Part shown: positions 1-7,727 of the stretch, piece by piece
Layout of the letters: each line of letters begins with the position of its first letter
How positions within the stretch are numbered: position 1 is the first letter of the stretch
From: Aquabacter spiritensis
GTDB lineage: Bacteria; Pseudomonadota; Alphaproteobacteria; Rhizobiales; Xanthobacteraceae
Reading direction: 5' to 3'
DNA: 64,000 nucleotides
Assembly: GCF_004346185.1 (NCBI RefSeq)
Contig: NZ_SMAI01000018.1
Span: 1-64,000 of the forward strand
Notes under the pieces: model-generated
The model's input: the letters and a program-made list of their open reading frames with translations, nothing else
What the model was told of the DNA's origin: nothing
The model's database searches: none
Position numbers and translations under genes: made by a program

Positions 1-57
1 GATCTCAAGAGCGGTCTGGGTCGGGCCGGGTTTCTTCAGCATACCCGAATGAATCAA

Positions 58-83
58 AAACCCCCGGCTCGCGCCAGGGGTTT
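58..83 (-). terminator. Hairpin with a T-run on the minus strand
   Basis: An AAACCCC/GGGGTTT outer stem and a GGC/GCC inner stem around a TCGC loop have one C-A mismatch. On the minus strand the stem is followed by five T, the layout of an intrinsic terminator. No minus-strand gene close by obviously needs it, since the nearest one ends at 505 beyond the tRNA. Confidence 0.45.
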
Positions 84-95
84 GTCAGCGGTCTG

Positions 96-123
96 GAGCG
101 CCGTCCCCGGACGGCGCTCTTTT
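96..123 (+). terminator. Rho-independent terminator
   Basis: A perfect 11-base inverted repeat (96-106 with 109-119) is followed at once by TTTT at 120-123. It probably ends a plus-strand gene lying mostly to the left of the window. Confidence 0.65.
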
Positions 124-268
124 CATATCGGCCGCCGGAGGCCGCTCGGAAGCTTCCGCACCACCTTCGCGTTTGACGCTATCGTATTGAAAAGCATCGT
201 TTTCCACAGGCCGTATCGGCGCGCGCCGACGGCGATTGGACGATCGGGAAAGAGTTGGGCCGGAGGCC

Positions 269-297
269 TAGACAGGGGCAGGACCCTCTGCTACACG
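269..297 (+). promoter_or_regulatory. Candidate promoter of tRNA-Lys
   Basis: TAGACA (269-274, five of six to the sigma70 -35) and TACACG (292-297) are separated by 17 bases. Transcription would start about 28 bases before the mature tRNA. The -10 match is weak. Confidence 0.45.
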
Positions 298-331
298 ACC
301 ACCTCCTTCGCGACGCCCTCGGGCGCTGAAG

Positions 332-407
<76 letters not shown>

Positions 408-504
408 CTCCTTAAGATGAGATCCGGGCCCAGAGCCCGAACCAACCGGACCGGTCGATCCCCAACCCTTCCGATCGCTCCGGCGCGAGGCCCTCAGCCG
501 CGAT

Positions 505-813
505 TCAGGCCAAGGCCGCGCCCGCCGCCAAATCCCCGCGTCCGCGCAGCGAGTCCATGTTGTGGATATGGACATGGGCGCCGATTGCGATCGGCGCCGT
601 CGCCCGGCCGACCACCACCCCGTATTTCAGGATCGGCGCGCCCGCCGGGATGGCGGCGAGGGCGAATTTGTGGCCGTCCGGAACCGCTTCGGCGGGCGCC
701 AGGGTGCCGGCCGCGATGCCGCGCAGCGCCAGCGGCTCGTCCGGCGCTGCGGCGCCGCCGAGCAGGGTCGCGACATTGTCCGCGGGGTGCAGGATGAAGG
801 CGACCTTGGACAT
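505..813 (-). CDS. SAF-domain small subunit of a UxaA-type lyase
   Basis: This 102-residue protein matches the N-terminal SAF domain of the altronate/galactarate dehydratase family. The diagnostic stretch is GHKFALA, then an I-P-A-G turn, KYG (about 63-65) and GAHVHIHN (about 78-85). In E. coli-type UxaA this domain is fused to the catalytic part. Here it is a separate last gene, 17 bases after the large subunit, as in the two-subunit (2R)-sulfolactate sulfo-lyase (SuyA about 8-10 kDa, SuyB about 42 kDa). The ATG at 813 has a GGGAG ribosome site. The family is clear; the substrate (altronate, galactarate, sulfolactate or another acid) cannot be decided from sequence. Confidence 0.85.
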   Translation of the reverse strand: MSKVAFILHPADNVATLLGGAAAPDEPLALRGIAAGTLAPAEAVPDGHKFALAAIPAGAPILKYGVVVGRATAPIAIGAHVHIHNMDSLRGRGDLAAGAALA

Positions 814-830
814 GCGCGTCTCCCGAAGGC

Positions 831-2000
831 TCAGATGGAGGGCCGAATGCGGCTGATCGCGACTTCGAGCTCGCCCAGGCGCTCGGCCGCCGTGAGCGCG
901 CCGCAGGCGACCTTCCGCAGGCCCGCATAGATGCGCTCGCCGGCGGCCTGAAGGCTGGTCTCGCCGGTCACGACGTCGCCGAGCGGCACGTCGATATGCA
1001 CCGGCATGGCGGCGCAGGTGCGGGGATTGCCGCAGATCTTGATCGTCGGCGAGACCGGGCTGCCGATCGAGTTCAGCGCCCCGGTCCCGAACAGGATCGC
1101 GTGCGCCCCGCCGGCCGAGAGGGCGGTAATGTTCTCGGTCGCGGGGGCGGGGGCGTCCATCAGATAGAGGCCGGGCGCCGGCGCTGGCGCGCCATAGGAC
1201 AGGACGCCGGAAATCGGCCGCGTGCCGGTCTTGCAGATGGCGCCGAGCGACTTCTCTTCGATCGTGGTCAGACCGCCGCGAATATTGTCGGGCGCGGGAT
1301 TGACCGCATTCAGATTGACCTGCGCCGCCTCGGCGATGCGCTCGTATTTCAGGATGGTGTCCCGGATCGCCGCCGCCACCGCGGGCGAGGCCGCGCGCGC
1401 GTCGAGCGCGGCTTCTCCGCCGAGGCATTCGACGGGTTCGGAGAAGACGAGGCGCGCACCCGCATCCACCAGCCGGTCGCAGACGAGACCGATGGCGGGG
1501 TTCGAAACCAGGCCGGAGGAGGAATCCGACCCGCCGCATTCGAGGCCGATCGACAATTCGCCTTCGACGAACGGCGTGCGCGCCACGCGGACCGCATCGC
1601 TGCGCCAGGCATCGAGGAGAACGGTGCCGCGCGCCTGCAGATTGGGGGTGCCCGAAAGGCTCTGGATCGACAGCATCTCGACCGGCGTTCCCGCGGCCGC
1701 GATGGCCTCGGCCACACGCGCGCCGGCGACCGGCTCGAGGCTCACAACGAGGACGGCATAGACGTTCGGATTGGTGCCCAGCCCCACCATGGTGCGGATG
1801 GAGAGCGCGAGATCGTCGCCGAGCTGACCCCGTCCGTATAACGGCGTGATGGCCACGGCGCCGGGCACCGCGGCCGCGAGCCGCCGGGCGACCGGATTGG
1901 CCGCGTCGGTCGCCGAGATCACCGCCAGGCAGTTCCGGATGCCGATCCGGCCATCGGTGCGGCGGAAACCAAGCCAGGGAAGAGCCGCGGGATTAGCCAT
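831..2000 (-). CDS. UxaA-family lyase/dehydratase, large subunit
   Basis: This 389-residue protein is the catalytic half of the altronate/galactarate dehydratase family. It starts with the typical GFRRTDGRIGIRN stretch and carries the family signature ECGGSDSSSG followed by NPAIG (about 174-190), plus the EKSLGAICK and CGNPRTC segments further on. The SAF domain is encoded separately by the next gene. Its ATG overlaps the end of the dehydrogenase gene by 8 bases, implying coupled translation. Known family reactions are dehydration of sugar acids (UxaA, GarD) and C-S cleavage of sulfolactate to pyruvate and sulfite (SuyB). The sulfonate-type importer makes the second possible but not proven. 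Confidence 0.85.
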   Translation of the reverse strand: MANPAALPWLGFRRTDGRIGIRNCLAVISATDAANPVARRLAAAVPGAVAITPLYGRGQLGDDLALSIRTMVGLGTNPNVYAVLVVSLEPVAGARVAEAIAAAGTPVEMLSIQSLSGTPNLQARGTVLLDAWRSDAVRVARTPFVEGELSIGLECGGSDSSSGLVSNPAIGLVCDRLVDAGARLVFSEPVECLGGEAALDARAASPAVAAAIRDTILKYERIAEAAQVNLNAVNPAPDNIRGGLTTIEEKSLGAICKTGTRPISGVLSYGAPAPAPGLYLMDAPAPATENITALSAGGAHAILFGTGALNSIGSPVSPTIKICGNPRTCAAMPVHIDVPLGDVVTGETSLQAAGERIYAGLRKVACGALTAAERLGELEVAISRIRPSI

Positions 2001-3051
2001 CGAGCCGTGCGCCTTTTGGAATGTCGAGGTCGGTCGCGAGCCGGTCGAGTTCGGCGCGGATCTCGAGCGGGAGGGGAATGCCGGTCTCCGCCCGGTCTGC
2101 CGCGATCGATCGGCGCCGATCCCCGGGCAAGCGGATCGTGGCGCCGGCGCGGGCGGGGGCCTGGCGAAGGTCGTCGGTCATCTGTTCCATGCGGGCGGCG
2201 AACTCGTCCTGCCCCAGGATTGCCGTCGGATCGATGGCGGCGAAGACCTGGCCGAGGCCGGCCGCCCCGGCGCCGCCGACATGCTGCGAGCCGACATTCG
2301 GGGCGAAGGCCGAGCCGGCGAGGATGCCGGTCAGAATTTCCAGGCCGACCATCAGGGCATAGCCCTTGGCGCCGGCCATCGGCAGGACCGAACCCGCCAG
2401 CGCCGCCTTGGGATCGGTCGTCGGCACGCCGTCCGCATCCATCGCCCATCCCTCGGGGATGGGGCGGCCGGTGCGCGCCGCGAGCAGGATCTGGCCGCGT
2501 GCAACCACGCTGGTCGCGAGGTCGACGACGACCGGGTTCGCCCCGTTGGGCGCGCCGATGGCCAGAGGGTGATTGGTGAAGAAGGCGCGGGTGCCGCCCC
2601 AGGGCGCGACCACGGGCTCGCCGGAGGAGGCGCACAGGCCGATCATGCCGGCTTCGGCGGCGAGCGCCGCATAATGGCCGGCATGGGCGAAATGATTGCT
2701 GTTGCGGGCGAGCACCCAGCCGATGCCGAAATCCTGCGCCAAGGCGATGGCATGCCGCATCGCGGCACGCCCCACCACCGGGCCGAGCCCGTTATCGCCG
2801 TCGAGCACCGCGAGCCCGCCCCGGCCCGCCACCAGGGCGAGGGCCGGATCGGGATTGATCGCGCGGCTGGCGACCCGGCGGGCATAGACACCCAGTCGAG
2901 CCACGCCGTGCGTATCGATGCCTTCCAGATTGGCCTCGACGAGACACGCGGCGGTCTCCCGGGCATGGGTCTCGGGACAGCCCGCTTGGATCAGGACCGC
3001 CGTCGCGAACGCCTCCAGCCGGCCGGCGGAAACGGGCGCCGGATCGCTCAA
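1993..3051 (-). CDS. Ldh2/MDH2-family NAD(P)-dependent 2-hydroxyacid dehydrogenase
   Basis: This 352-residue protein belongs to the malate/L-lactate/L-sulfolactate dehydrogenase family, which is unrelated to classical LDH. Family hallmarks are GIDTHGVARL (active-site His, about residue 46), VVDLATS, and the C-terminal AGAKGYALM. The family oxidises 2-hydroxy acids to 2-oxo acids; ComC of sulfolactate metabolism is a characterised member. The start appears to be TTG at 3051, overlapping the upstream TGA as TTGA and preceded by GGAG. No in-frame ATG lies near the N-terminus, and the TTG gives the expected family length. It is the fifth gene of the operon. Confidence 0.87.
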   Translation of the reverse strand: MSDPAPVSAGRLEAFATAVLIQAGCPETHARETAACLVEANLEGIDTHGVARLGVYARRVASRAINPDPALALVAGRGGLAVLDGDNGLGPVVGRAAMRHAIALAQDFGIGWVLARNSNHFAHAGHYAALAAEAGMIGLCASSGEPVVAPWGGTRAFFTNHPLAIGAPNGANPVVVDLATSVVARGQILLAARTGRPIPEGWAMDADGVPTTDPKAALAGSVLPMAGAKGYALMVGLEILTGILAGSAFAPNVGSQHVGGAGAAGLGQVFAAIDPTAILGQDEFAARMEQMTDDLRQAPARAGATIRLPGDRRRSIAADRAETGIPLPLEIRAELDRLATDLDIPKGARLDG

Positions 3052-4061
3052 CTCGTCGGCTCCAGAAGCGCGCCGTCGGCGATCGCGAAGCCCTTCGCGC
3101 CGGCATCGACGATGCCGGACATGCGGCTGAAGAACAGAACGCCGTCGCAGGGTGCGCGCAATTCCTCCACCGGTTCGAGGCTGAAGGCGTCGATCACCGT
3201 GCCGAGAAGTTCGCCCTTGGTGACCCGGCGGCCGAGATCCTCGGGCGCATCGGCGCGCGAGAGGAGATAGCCCGCGCGGGTTGGGTTCGCCTCCTTGCGG
3301 GCCTTGCGGCCGAACACGTGCTGCGGCCCCGGTTCGGGCGGGTGCCCGTCCAGCATGCCGAGGAGGGTCATCACGGCCTCGATGCCCTGGACCGTCAGGT
3401 CGCGATAATAGTCCGCGAGCGCGGTCGGCAGATAGGTGCCGCCGACCTCGACCGCGCAGGCCGCGATGCCACGGGCATTGGCGTGCCCCGCCGCCGTTCC
3501 GGGCGGCAGGAAATTGACGTGGACGAAGCCGGTGCCGAACGCGGTGCACATCGCCCGGCTCCTGGCTGCGACCTCGCCGGTCGCGTCCTCGTTGAGATCG
3601 GCGCGCTGCTGGATCCGCCCGCCATTTCCCCCGGCATGGATGTCGATAAGGGCGTCGCATTTGGCGATCACCTCGCGGGCGATCACGTCGGCGATCATTT
3701 CGGTGATCGATCCCCGGGGATTGCCCGGAAAGCAGCGGTGCAGATCGGTATTCTCGCGCTGCTCGCCGGTCTCGCGGCGCAGATCGGCGAAGGCGAGAGG
3801 ATTGGCGACCGGCAGCAGCAGCAGGGTGCCCGACATCCGGTCGCGGTCGAGGACGTCCACGAGCTTCTTCAACGCGACGAGCGAGCCGTTCTCGTCGCCG
3901 TGGACAGAGCAGAGCACGGCGAGCGTGGGGCCGGGCGCGAGCCCATTGAGGACATGGACGGGGATCGACAGGTCGCCGCGCAGCGTCCGGGTGACCGGCA
4001 GCGAGACGAGGCTCCGGCCGCCCGGCGCGACCTCGGCGCCTCCCAGGGTAAACGCACTCAT
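3048..4061 (-). CDS. AspA/AstE-type zinc deacylase (succinylglutamate desuccinylase/aspartoacylase family)
   Basis: This 337-residue protein has the metal site of the aspartoacylase branch of M14-like peptidases: HGDENGS (about 58-64, His and Glu zinc ligands) and DIHAGG (about 136-141, third ligand). NTDLHRCFPG with an arginine follows the pattern for binding a carboxylate. The family removes acyl groups from N-acyl amino acids or related small molecules. Its ATG at 4061 overlaps the permease stop as ATGA. Lying between importer and dehydrogenase, it may hydrolyse the imported compound before oxidation. The true substrate is unknown. Confidence 0.82.
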   Translation of the reverse strand: MSAFTLGGAEVAPGGRSLVSLPVTRTLRGDLSIPVHVLNGLAPGPTLAVLCSVHGDENGSLVALKKLVDVLDRDRMSGTLLLLPVANPLAFADLRRETGEQRENTDLHRCFPGNPRGSITEMIADVIAREVIAKCDALIDIHAGGNGGRIQQRADLNEDATGEVAARSRAMCTAFGTGFVHVNFLPPGTAAGHANARGIAACAVEVGGTYLPTALADYYRDLTVQGIEAVMTLLGMLDGHPPEPGPQHVFGRKARKEANPTRAGYLLSRADAPEDLGRRVTKGELLGTVIDAFSLEPVEELRAPCDGVLFFSRMSGIVDAGAKGFAIADGALLEPTS

Positions 4062-4897
4062 AGGCTCATGCCCCATTTCTTGATGGTGACCCGCTCCAGG
4101 AAGTCGAAGGCGAATTTTTCGAAGAGATAGCCGAGCAGGGCGATCGTGATCATGCCGGCGATCACCTCCTCGCCGCGCAGCAGGCCGCGGGCATTGTCGA
4201 TCATGAAGCCGAGGCCGGAGCGGGCGGACAGGATCTCGGCACCGACGATCACCCGCCAGGACGTGCCGTAGGTGAGGCGCAGACCGGCGAGGATGAAGGG
4301 CAAGGCGGCCGGCACGATGACGCGGGTGAAGGTGCGCCATTGCGAGGTCCCGAGCGCCATGGCGGCGCGCCGGTAGATCGGATTGATGCTGGTGATACCG
4401 GCTTGGGTGTTGAACAGGAGCGGCCAGATCGACGAGAAGAAGATCACGAAGATGATCGATTCCACGCCGATGCCGAACCACAGGATCGCCAGCGGCACCC
4501 AGGCGAGGCCGGGGATCGGATAGAGCAGCTGGAGGATCGGCTGAACCGGTTCGCGGAAGGCGCGGGAATAGCCGAGGAGCACGCCGACCGGCAAAGCGAA
4601 GGCGACCGACAGGGCGAAGCCCGTCATCTGCCGTCCCAGACTGATGCCGATATTGTCGATCAGATACCCCGAGCGCGTCATCTCGATCAGCGACTGCACC
4701 ACCGCCGACGGCGCCGGCAGCAGGAAGGGGGGATAGATCTCGGATATCGCGACGACGTGCCAGACGATGATGACGGCCGCCAGAAGCCACAAATGGCGCA
4801 GCGGCCGGGCCAGGAAGTTCAGGAATAGTTTCACGGCCGTTTCCTTCGCGGGGCCGCCATCGGCGGCGCGGCGCGTTTCGAAAGAGGCGAGGCTCAC
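4058..4897 (-). CDS. ABC transporter permease, SsuC/TauC type
   Basis: This 279-residue membrane protein has about six hydrophobic segments. It contains the binding-protein-dependent permease loop that contacts the ATPase, centred on the AMALGTSQWRTFTRVIVPAA region (about 197-216). The closest family is the sulfonate/taurine/nitrate permeases. It overlaps both neighbours by 4 bases (ATGA), so importer and enzymes are translationally coupled. The binding protein and ATPase are encoded just upstream. Confidence 0.9.
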   Translation of the reverse strand: MSLASFETRRAADGGPAKETAVKLFLNFLARPLRHLWLLAAVIIVWHVVAISEIYPPFLLPAPSAVVQSLIEMTRSGYLIDNIGISLGRQMTGFALSVAFALPVGVLLGYSRAFREPVQPILQLLYPIPGLAWVPLAILWFGIGVESIIFVIFFSSIWPLLFNTQAGITSINPIYRRAAMALGTSQWRTFTRVIVPAALPFILAGLRLTYGTSWRVIVGAEILSARSGLGFMIDNARGLLRGEEVIAGMITIALLGYLFEKFAFDFLERVTIKKWGMSL

Positions 4898-5670
4898 GCG
4901 GCGGCTCCCACGGGTGCGATCTCGTCGGCGATCGCCTGGAACAGGCGGTAGCGCAGCTCGGTCATGGACGGGTCGTTGGGATTGCGGGTGTGGGGGTGGT
5001 CGATGGTCTCGATCAGCTTGATCCGCCCGGGCCGGGCCGACAGCACGATCACCCGGTCGGCCAGCACGATCGCCTCTTCGAGCGAATGGGTGATCAAAAT
5101 GGTGGTCTTGCGCGCCTCGCGCTGGATCCGCAGCAGCTCGATCTGCATGAGATAGCGGGTCTGGGCGTCGAGGGCCGCGAACGGCTCGTCGAGCAGCAGA
5201 ATGTCCGGCCCCGGCGCAAGGGCCCGGGCGATCGCGACGCGCTGCTTCATGCCGCCGGAAAGGCGGTTGGGATAGGATTGCTCGAAGCCGGACAGGCCGA
5301 CCAGCTTGAGATAGTCGCGTGCCTTGGTGGCGGCCTCGGCGCCCGAGACGCCGAGATTGCGCAGGCCGAAGGCGACGTTCTCGATGATCGTCATCCAGGG
5401 GAACAGGGCATATTCCTGGAAGACATAGCCGCGCTCCGGCCCCGGCTTGCGCACCGGCTTGCCCCCCACCAGGACGGTGCCCGTGGTGGGGGTCTCGAAG
5501 CCGGCGACGATGTTGAGCAGGGTCGTCTTCCCGCAGCCCGAGGGACCGAGGATGCAGACGAATTCCCCCTCCTTCACCTCGATGTCGGTCGGCGAGAGGG
5601 CGACGAACGTCCCCTTGCCGTCGGGCTTGGGGAAGCTCTTGCTCACGTTGGACAGCGTAACCCCTGCCAT
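4894..5670 (-). CDS. ABC transporter ATP-binding protein, SsuB/TauB type
   Basis: This 258-residue ATPase has Walker A GPSGCGKTT (about 41-49), Q-loop VFQEYALFPW, signature LSGGMKQR, Walker B ILLLDEPFAALD and switch histidine in ITHSLEEA. The signature and Q-loop wording are typical of nitrate/sulfonate/taurine importers. The ATG at 5670 shares one base with the stop of the binding-protein gene. It powers the importer formed with the permease at 4058-4897. Confidence 0.92.
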   Translation of the reverse strand: MAGVTLSNVSKSFPKPDGKGTFVALSPTDIEVKEGEFVCILGPSGCGKTTLLNIVAGFETPTTGTVLVGGKPVRKPGPERGYVFQEYALFPWMTIIENVAFGLRNLGVSGAEAATKARDYLKLVGLSGFEQSYPNRLSGGMKQRVAIARALAPGPDILLLDEPFAALDAQTRYLMQIELLRIQREARKTTILITHSLEEAIVLADRVIVLSARPGRIKLIETIDHPHTRNPNDPSMTELRYRLFQAIADEIAPVGAAA

Positions 5671-6641
5671 CACATGACGTCCTTGGGCAGGAAGGAGGTG
5701 TCGACCACGGGGCCGAGATCGGGTGCCGATTTGATCAGGCCGAACTTCACCATGGCATCGGCGAAGCGGGCGACGGCGGCGGGCTCGATCTTGGCGGTGA
5801 AGGTCAGGCTGCGCATCGAATCGAGCTGCAGCGCGAGATCCTTCTCGGTGCCGCGCAGCAGCTTGTTGACGATCTCGGCCGCCTTCTTCGGATCCTCGTT
5901 GATGAACTTGATCACCTCGCAATGCACCTGGACCAGCTTGCGGACGGTCTCCGGTTCCTTGGCGACGAAATCGGCGCGGGCGGCGACCACGGCGGAATAA
6001 GCCGGTCCGTCCCACATCTTGTTCGGCGGCACGATCACCTTGGCGCCGAGCGCGACGGCCTGCGACACATAGGGGTCGAACGACACGGCCGCATCGACGT
6101 CGCCGCGGCGCATGGCGGTGAGGTTGTCGGTCGGCGCCAGCGGCACGATTTCGACGTCCGCTTTGCTCAGGCCGGCCTGCGGCAGCACATACATTTCGAA
6201 CTGCAGGGCATGGGTGGTGACGCCGCGCGGGATCGCGACCTTCTTGCCCTTGAGGTCGGCGACGGACTTGATGGCCTCGGAGAAGGTGTAGACGCTGGTG
6301 CCCCCGATCGTGGTGGCGGCCAGGATCTTGATGGGCAGCCCGACCTGGAGGAGCGTCACGGCGTTCGGCACGTTGATATAGCCGAAGCTCGCGCTGCCCG
6401 AGGCCATGGCTTCAGCGGCGGCGCTGCCATTGCCGAGGTCGCGATGGTCGACGGAGAGTCCGTATTTCTCCCAGAGCTTCATCTCCGTCGCGATGAAGGG
6501 CATGCAATGCGGCCAGCCCAAGCGGCCGGAGACGACGGTGACGGTCGGTGCGGCGAACGCCGCCTGCCCGGACATCAGAGGCAAAGCGAGCGAGCCACCG
6601 AGAAGGTGGAGGACCCGGCGACGATCGAGGGTGAAGGACAT
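5670..6641 (-). CDS. ABC transporter substrate-binding protein, NMT1/SsuA-like
   Basis: This 323-residue periplasmic protein is the first gene of the operon. The N-terminus DRRRVLHLLGG followed by a hydrophobic stretch ending in AAFA reads as a twin-arginine-type export signal (cleavage near residue 30). The mature part has the two-lobe NMT1/SsuA layout: MKLWEKYGL, then NGSAAAEAMASGSASFGYI, then an aromatic-bearing hinge. An ATG at 6653 also exists, but GGAG sits 7-8 bases before the ATG at 6641, so that start is preferred. Proteins of this family bind sulfonates, nitrate, pyrimidine precursors or aromatic acids; the ligand here is unknown. Confidence 0.86.
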   Translation of the reverse strand: MSFTLDRRRVLHLLGGSLALPLMSGQAAFAAPTVTVVSGRLGWPHCMPFIATEMKLWEKYGLSVDHRDLGNGSAAAEAMASGSASFGYINVPNAVTLLQVGLPIKILAATTIGGTSVYTFSEAIKSVADLKGKKVAIPRGVTTHALQFEMYVLPQAGLSKADVEIVPLAPTDNLTAMRRGDVDAAVSFDPYVSQAVALGAKVIVPPNKMWDGPAYSAVVAARADFVAKEPETVRKLVQVHCEVIKFINEDPKKAAEIVNKLLRGTEKDLALQLDSMRSLTFTAKIEPAAVARFADAMVKFGLIKSAPDLGPVVDTSFLPKDVM

Positions 6642-6730
6642 CACGCGCTCCATTAGAAAATGTTTATCAGCATTTCCTAAGCAATCCGCGTGCCAACATG
6701 AAAATACAACAAATGCGGCGCATTTCCCTT

Positions 6731-6748
6731 CATTCCAGCGACGGAATG
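6731..6748. promoter_or_regulatory. Candidate LysR-type operator (T-N11-A dyad)
   Basis: CATTCC and GGAATG face each other across AGCGAC. The dyad contains T-N11-A twice (6733/6745 and 6734/6746), the core pattern of LysR-family sites. It lies in the AT-rich gap between the catabolic operon (start 6641) and the divergent LysR gene (start 6794), where a regulator controlling both should bind. Confidence 0.5.
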
Positions 6749-6793
6749 CGATAGTTTATCTTATTCAAAATGCCGGTACGGACGTTTGCCGCC

Positions 6794-7696
6794 ATGGAAA
6801 AGCTGCCGCCCCTCAACGCTTTGCGCGCCTTCGTCGCGGCCGGTGCGGCGCTCAGCTTCACCAAGGCCGCAGCCGAACTCGGCGTCACGCAGGCCGCCGT
6901 AAGCCAACAAATTCGGCTTCTTGAACAACATTTAGGCAGCGCATTGTTTGTGCGGAACCACAACACGCTCCACCTGACGGAAGCCGGGGCGCAGCTTCTC
7001 CCGCGCTATCAGGATGCCTTGTTCGCGATTTCCGCGGTCTCCGAGGCCGTGCGCGCGCGCCGGCCGCCGGGCATCCTCAGGGTCAGCGCGCTGCCGGGCT
7101 TCGCCCAATGCTGGCTGTTGCCGCGTTTGAAATCGTTCTGCGACACAAATCCGGATGTCGAGGTGCATGTTCTCACCTCGCACCGCACCGGCGACTTTCC
7201 CCATGGCGACGCCGATATCGCGGTGCGCGTCGGCACCGTGTGGCCGGGTCTCGATGCGACCTTTCTGATGGGGGCGGAAATCACGCCCGCTTGCAGCCCG
7301 CAGCTCCTGGCGCGGGGCAGGGGCCTCAGGAGCCCCGAGGACGTGCTGCATTATACCCGCCTCCATTCCACCACCGATCCCGACGATTGGCGCACCTGGC
7401 TGGCGGCCGCCCGGGTGAGCGCCGACGACATCGACCGGGGGCCGCGCCTGGATTCCTTCGTGCTGGTCATCGGCGCGGCGGTTGCCGGGCTCGGCATCGG
7501 CATCATTCGGCGAACCCTGATCGCCGAGGATCTCGCCAAGGGCCGGCTCGTCGCTCCGTTCTCGCTCTGCGTCGGGATCCCGGGCGGCTGGCATCTGCTC
7601 CATCCCCCGGAGAACGGGCGCCGGCCGGAGGTGCGCCGCTTCAAGGACTGGATCATCGCGGAAGCGGCGCGCGATTCCGGAGTCTCGCGTGATTAA
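6794..7696 (+). CDS. LysR-family transcriptional regulator, GcvA-like
   Basis: This 300-residue regulator begins with the GcvA-type LPPLNALRAF and an N-terminal helix-turn-helix (AAAELGVTQAAVSQQIRLLE, about 24-43). A LysR effector domain follows, with the ALPGFAQCWLLPRL segment and DADIAVRVG. The ATG at 6794 is preferred because GcvA proteins begin three or four residues before LPPLNAL. An upstream in-frame ATG at 6770 would add eight residues, and neither has a strong ribosome site. It is transcribed divergently from the importer and lyase operon and probably activates it in response to the imported acid. Confidence 0.9.
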   Translation: MEKLPPLNALRAFVAAGAALSFTKAAAELGVTQAAVSQQIRLLEQHLGSALFVRNHNTLHLTEAGAQLLPRYQDALFAISAVSEAVRARRPPGILRVSALPGFAQCWLLPRLKSFCDTNPDVEVHVLTSHRTGDFPHGDADIAVRVGTVWPGLDATFLMGAEITPACSPQLLARGRGLRSPEDVLHYTRLHSTTDPDDWRTWLAAARVSADDIDRGPRLDSFVLVIGAAVAGLGIGIIRRTLIAEDLAKGRLVAPFSLCVGIPGGWHLLHPPENGRRPEVRRFKDWIIAEAARDSGVSRD

Positions 7697-7727
7697 GGCG
7701 ATCTGATGCGACCGCCTTCGGCCGTCC

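Larger units (their letters stand above)
1..331. other. Left-edge region without a recognisable gene
   Basis: No convincing coding sequence is visible. A short frame running in from the left edge ends with TGA at 50-52 and could be the tail of an upstream gene, but it is too short to identify. The stretch holds two terminator-like hairpins and a candidate promoter for the tRNA gene, listed separately. Positions 124-268 show nothing else. Confidence 0.5.
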
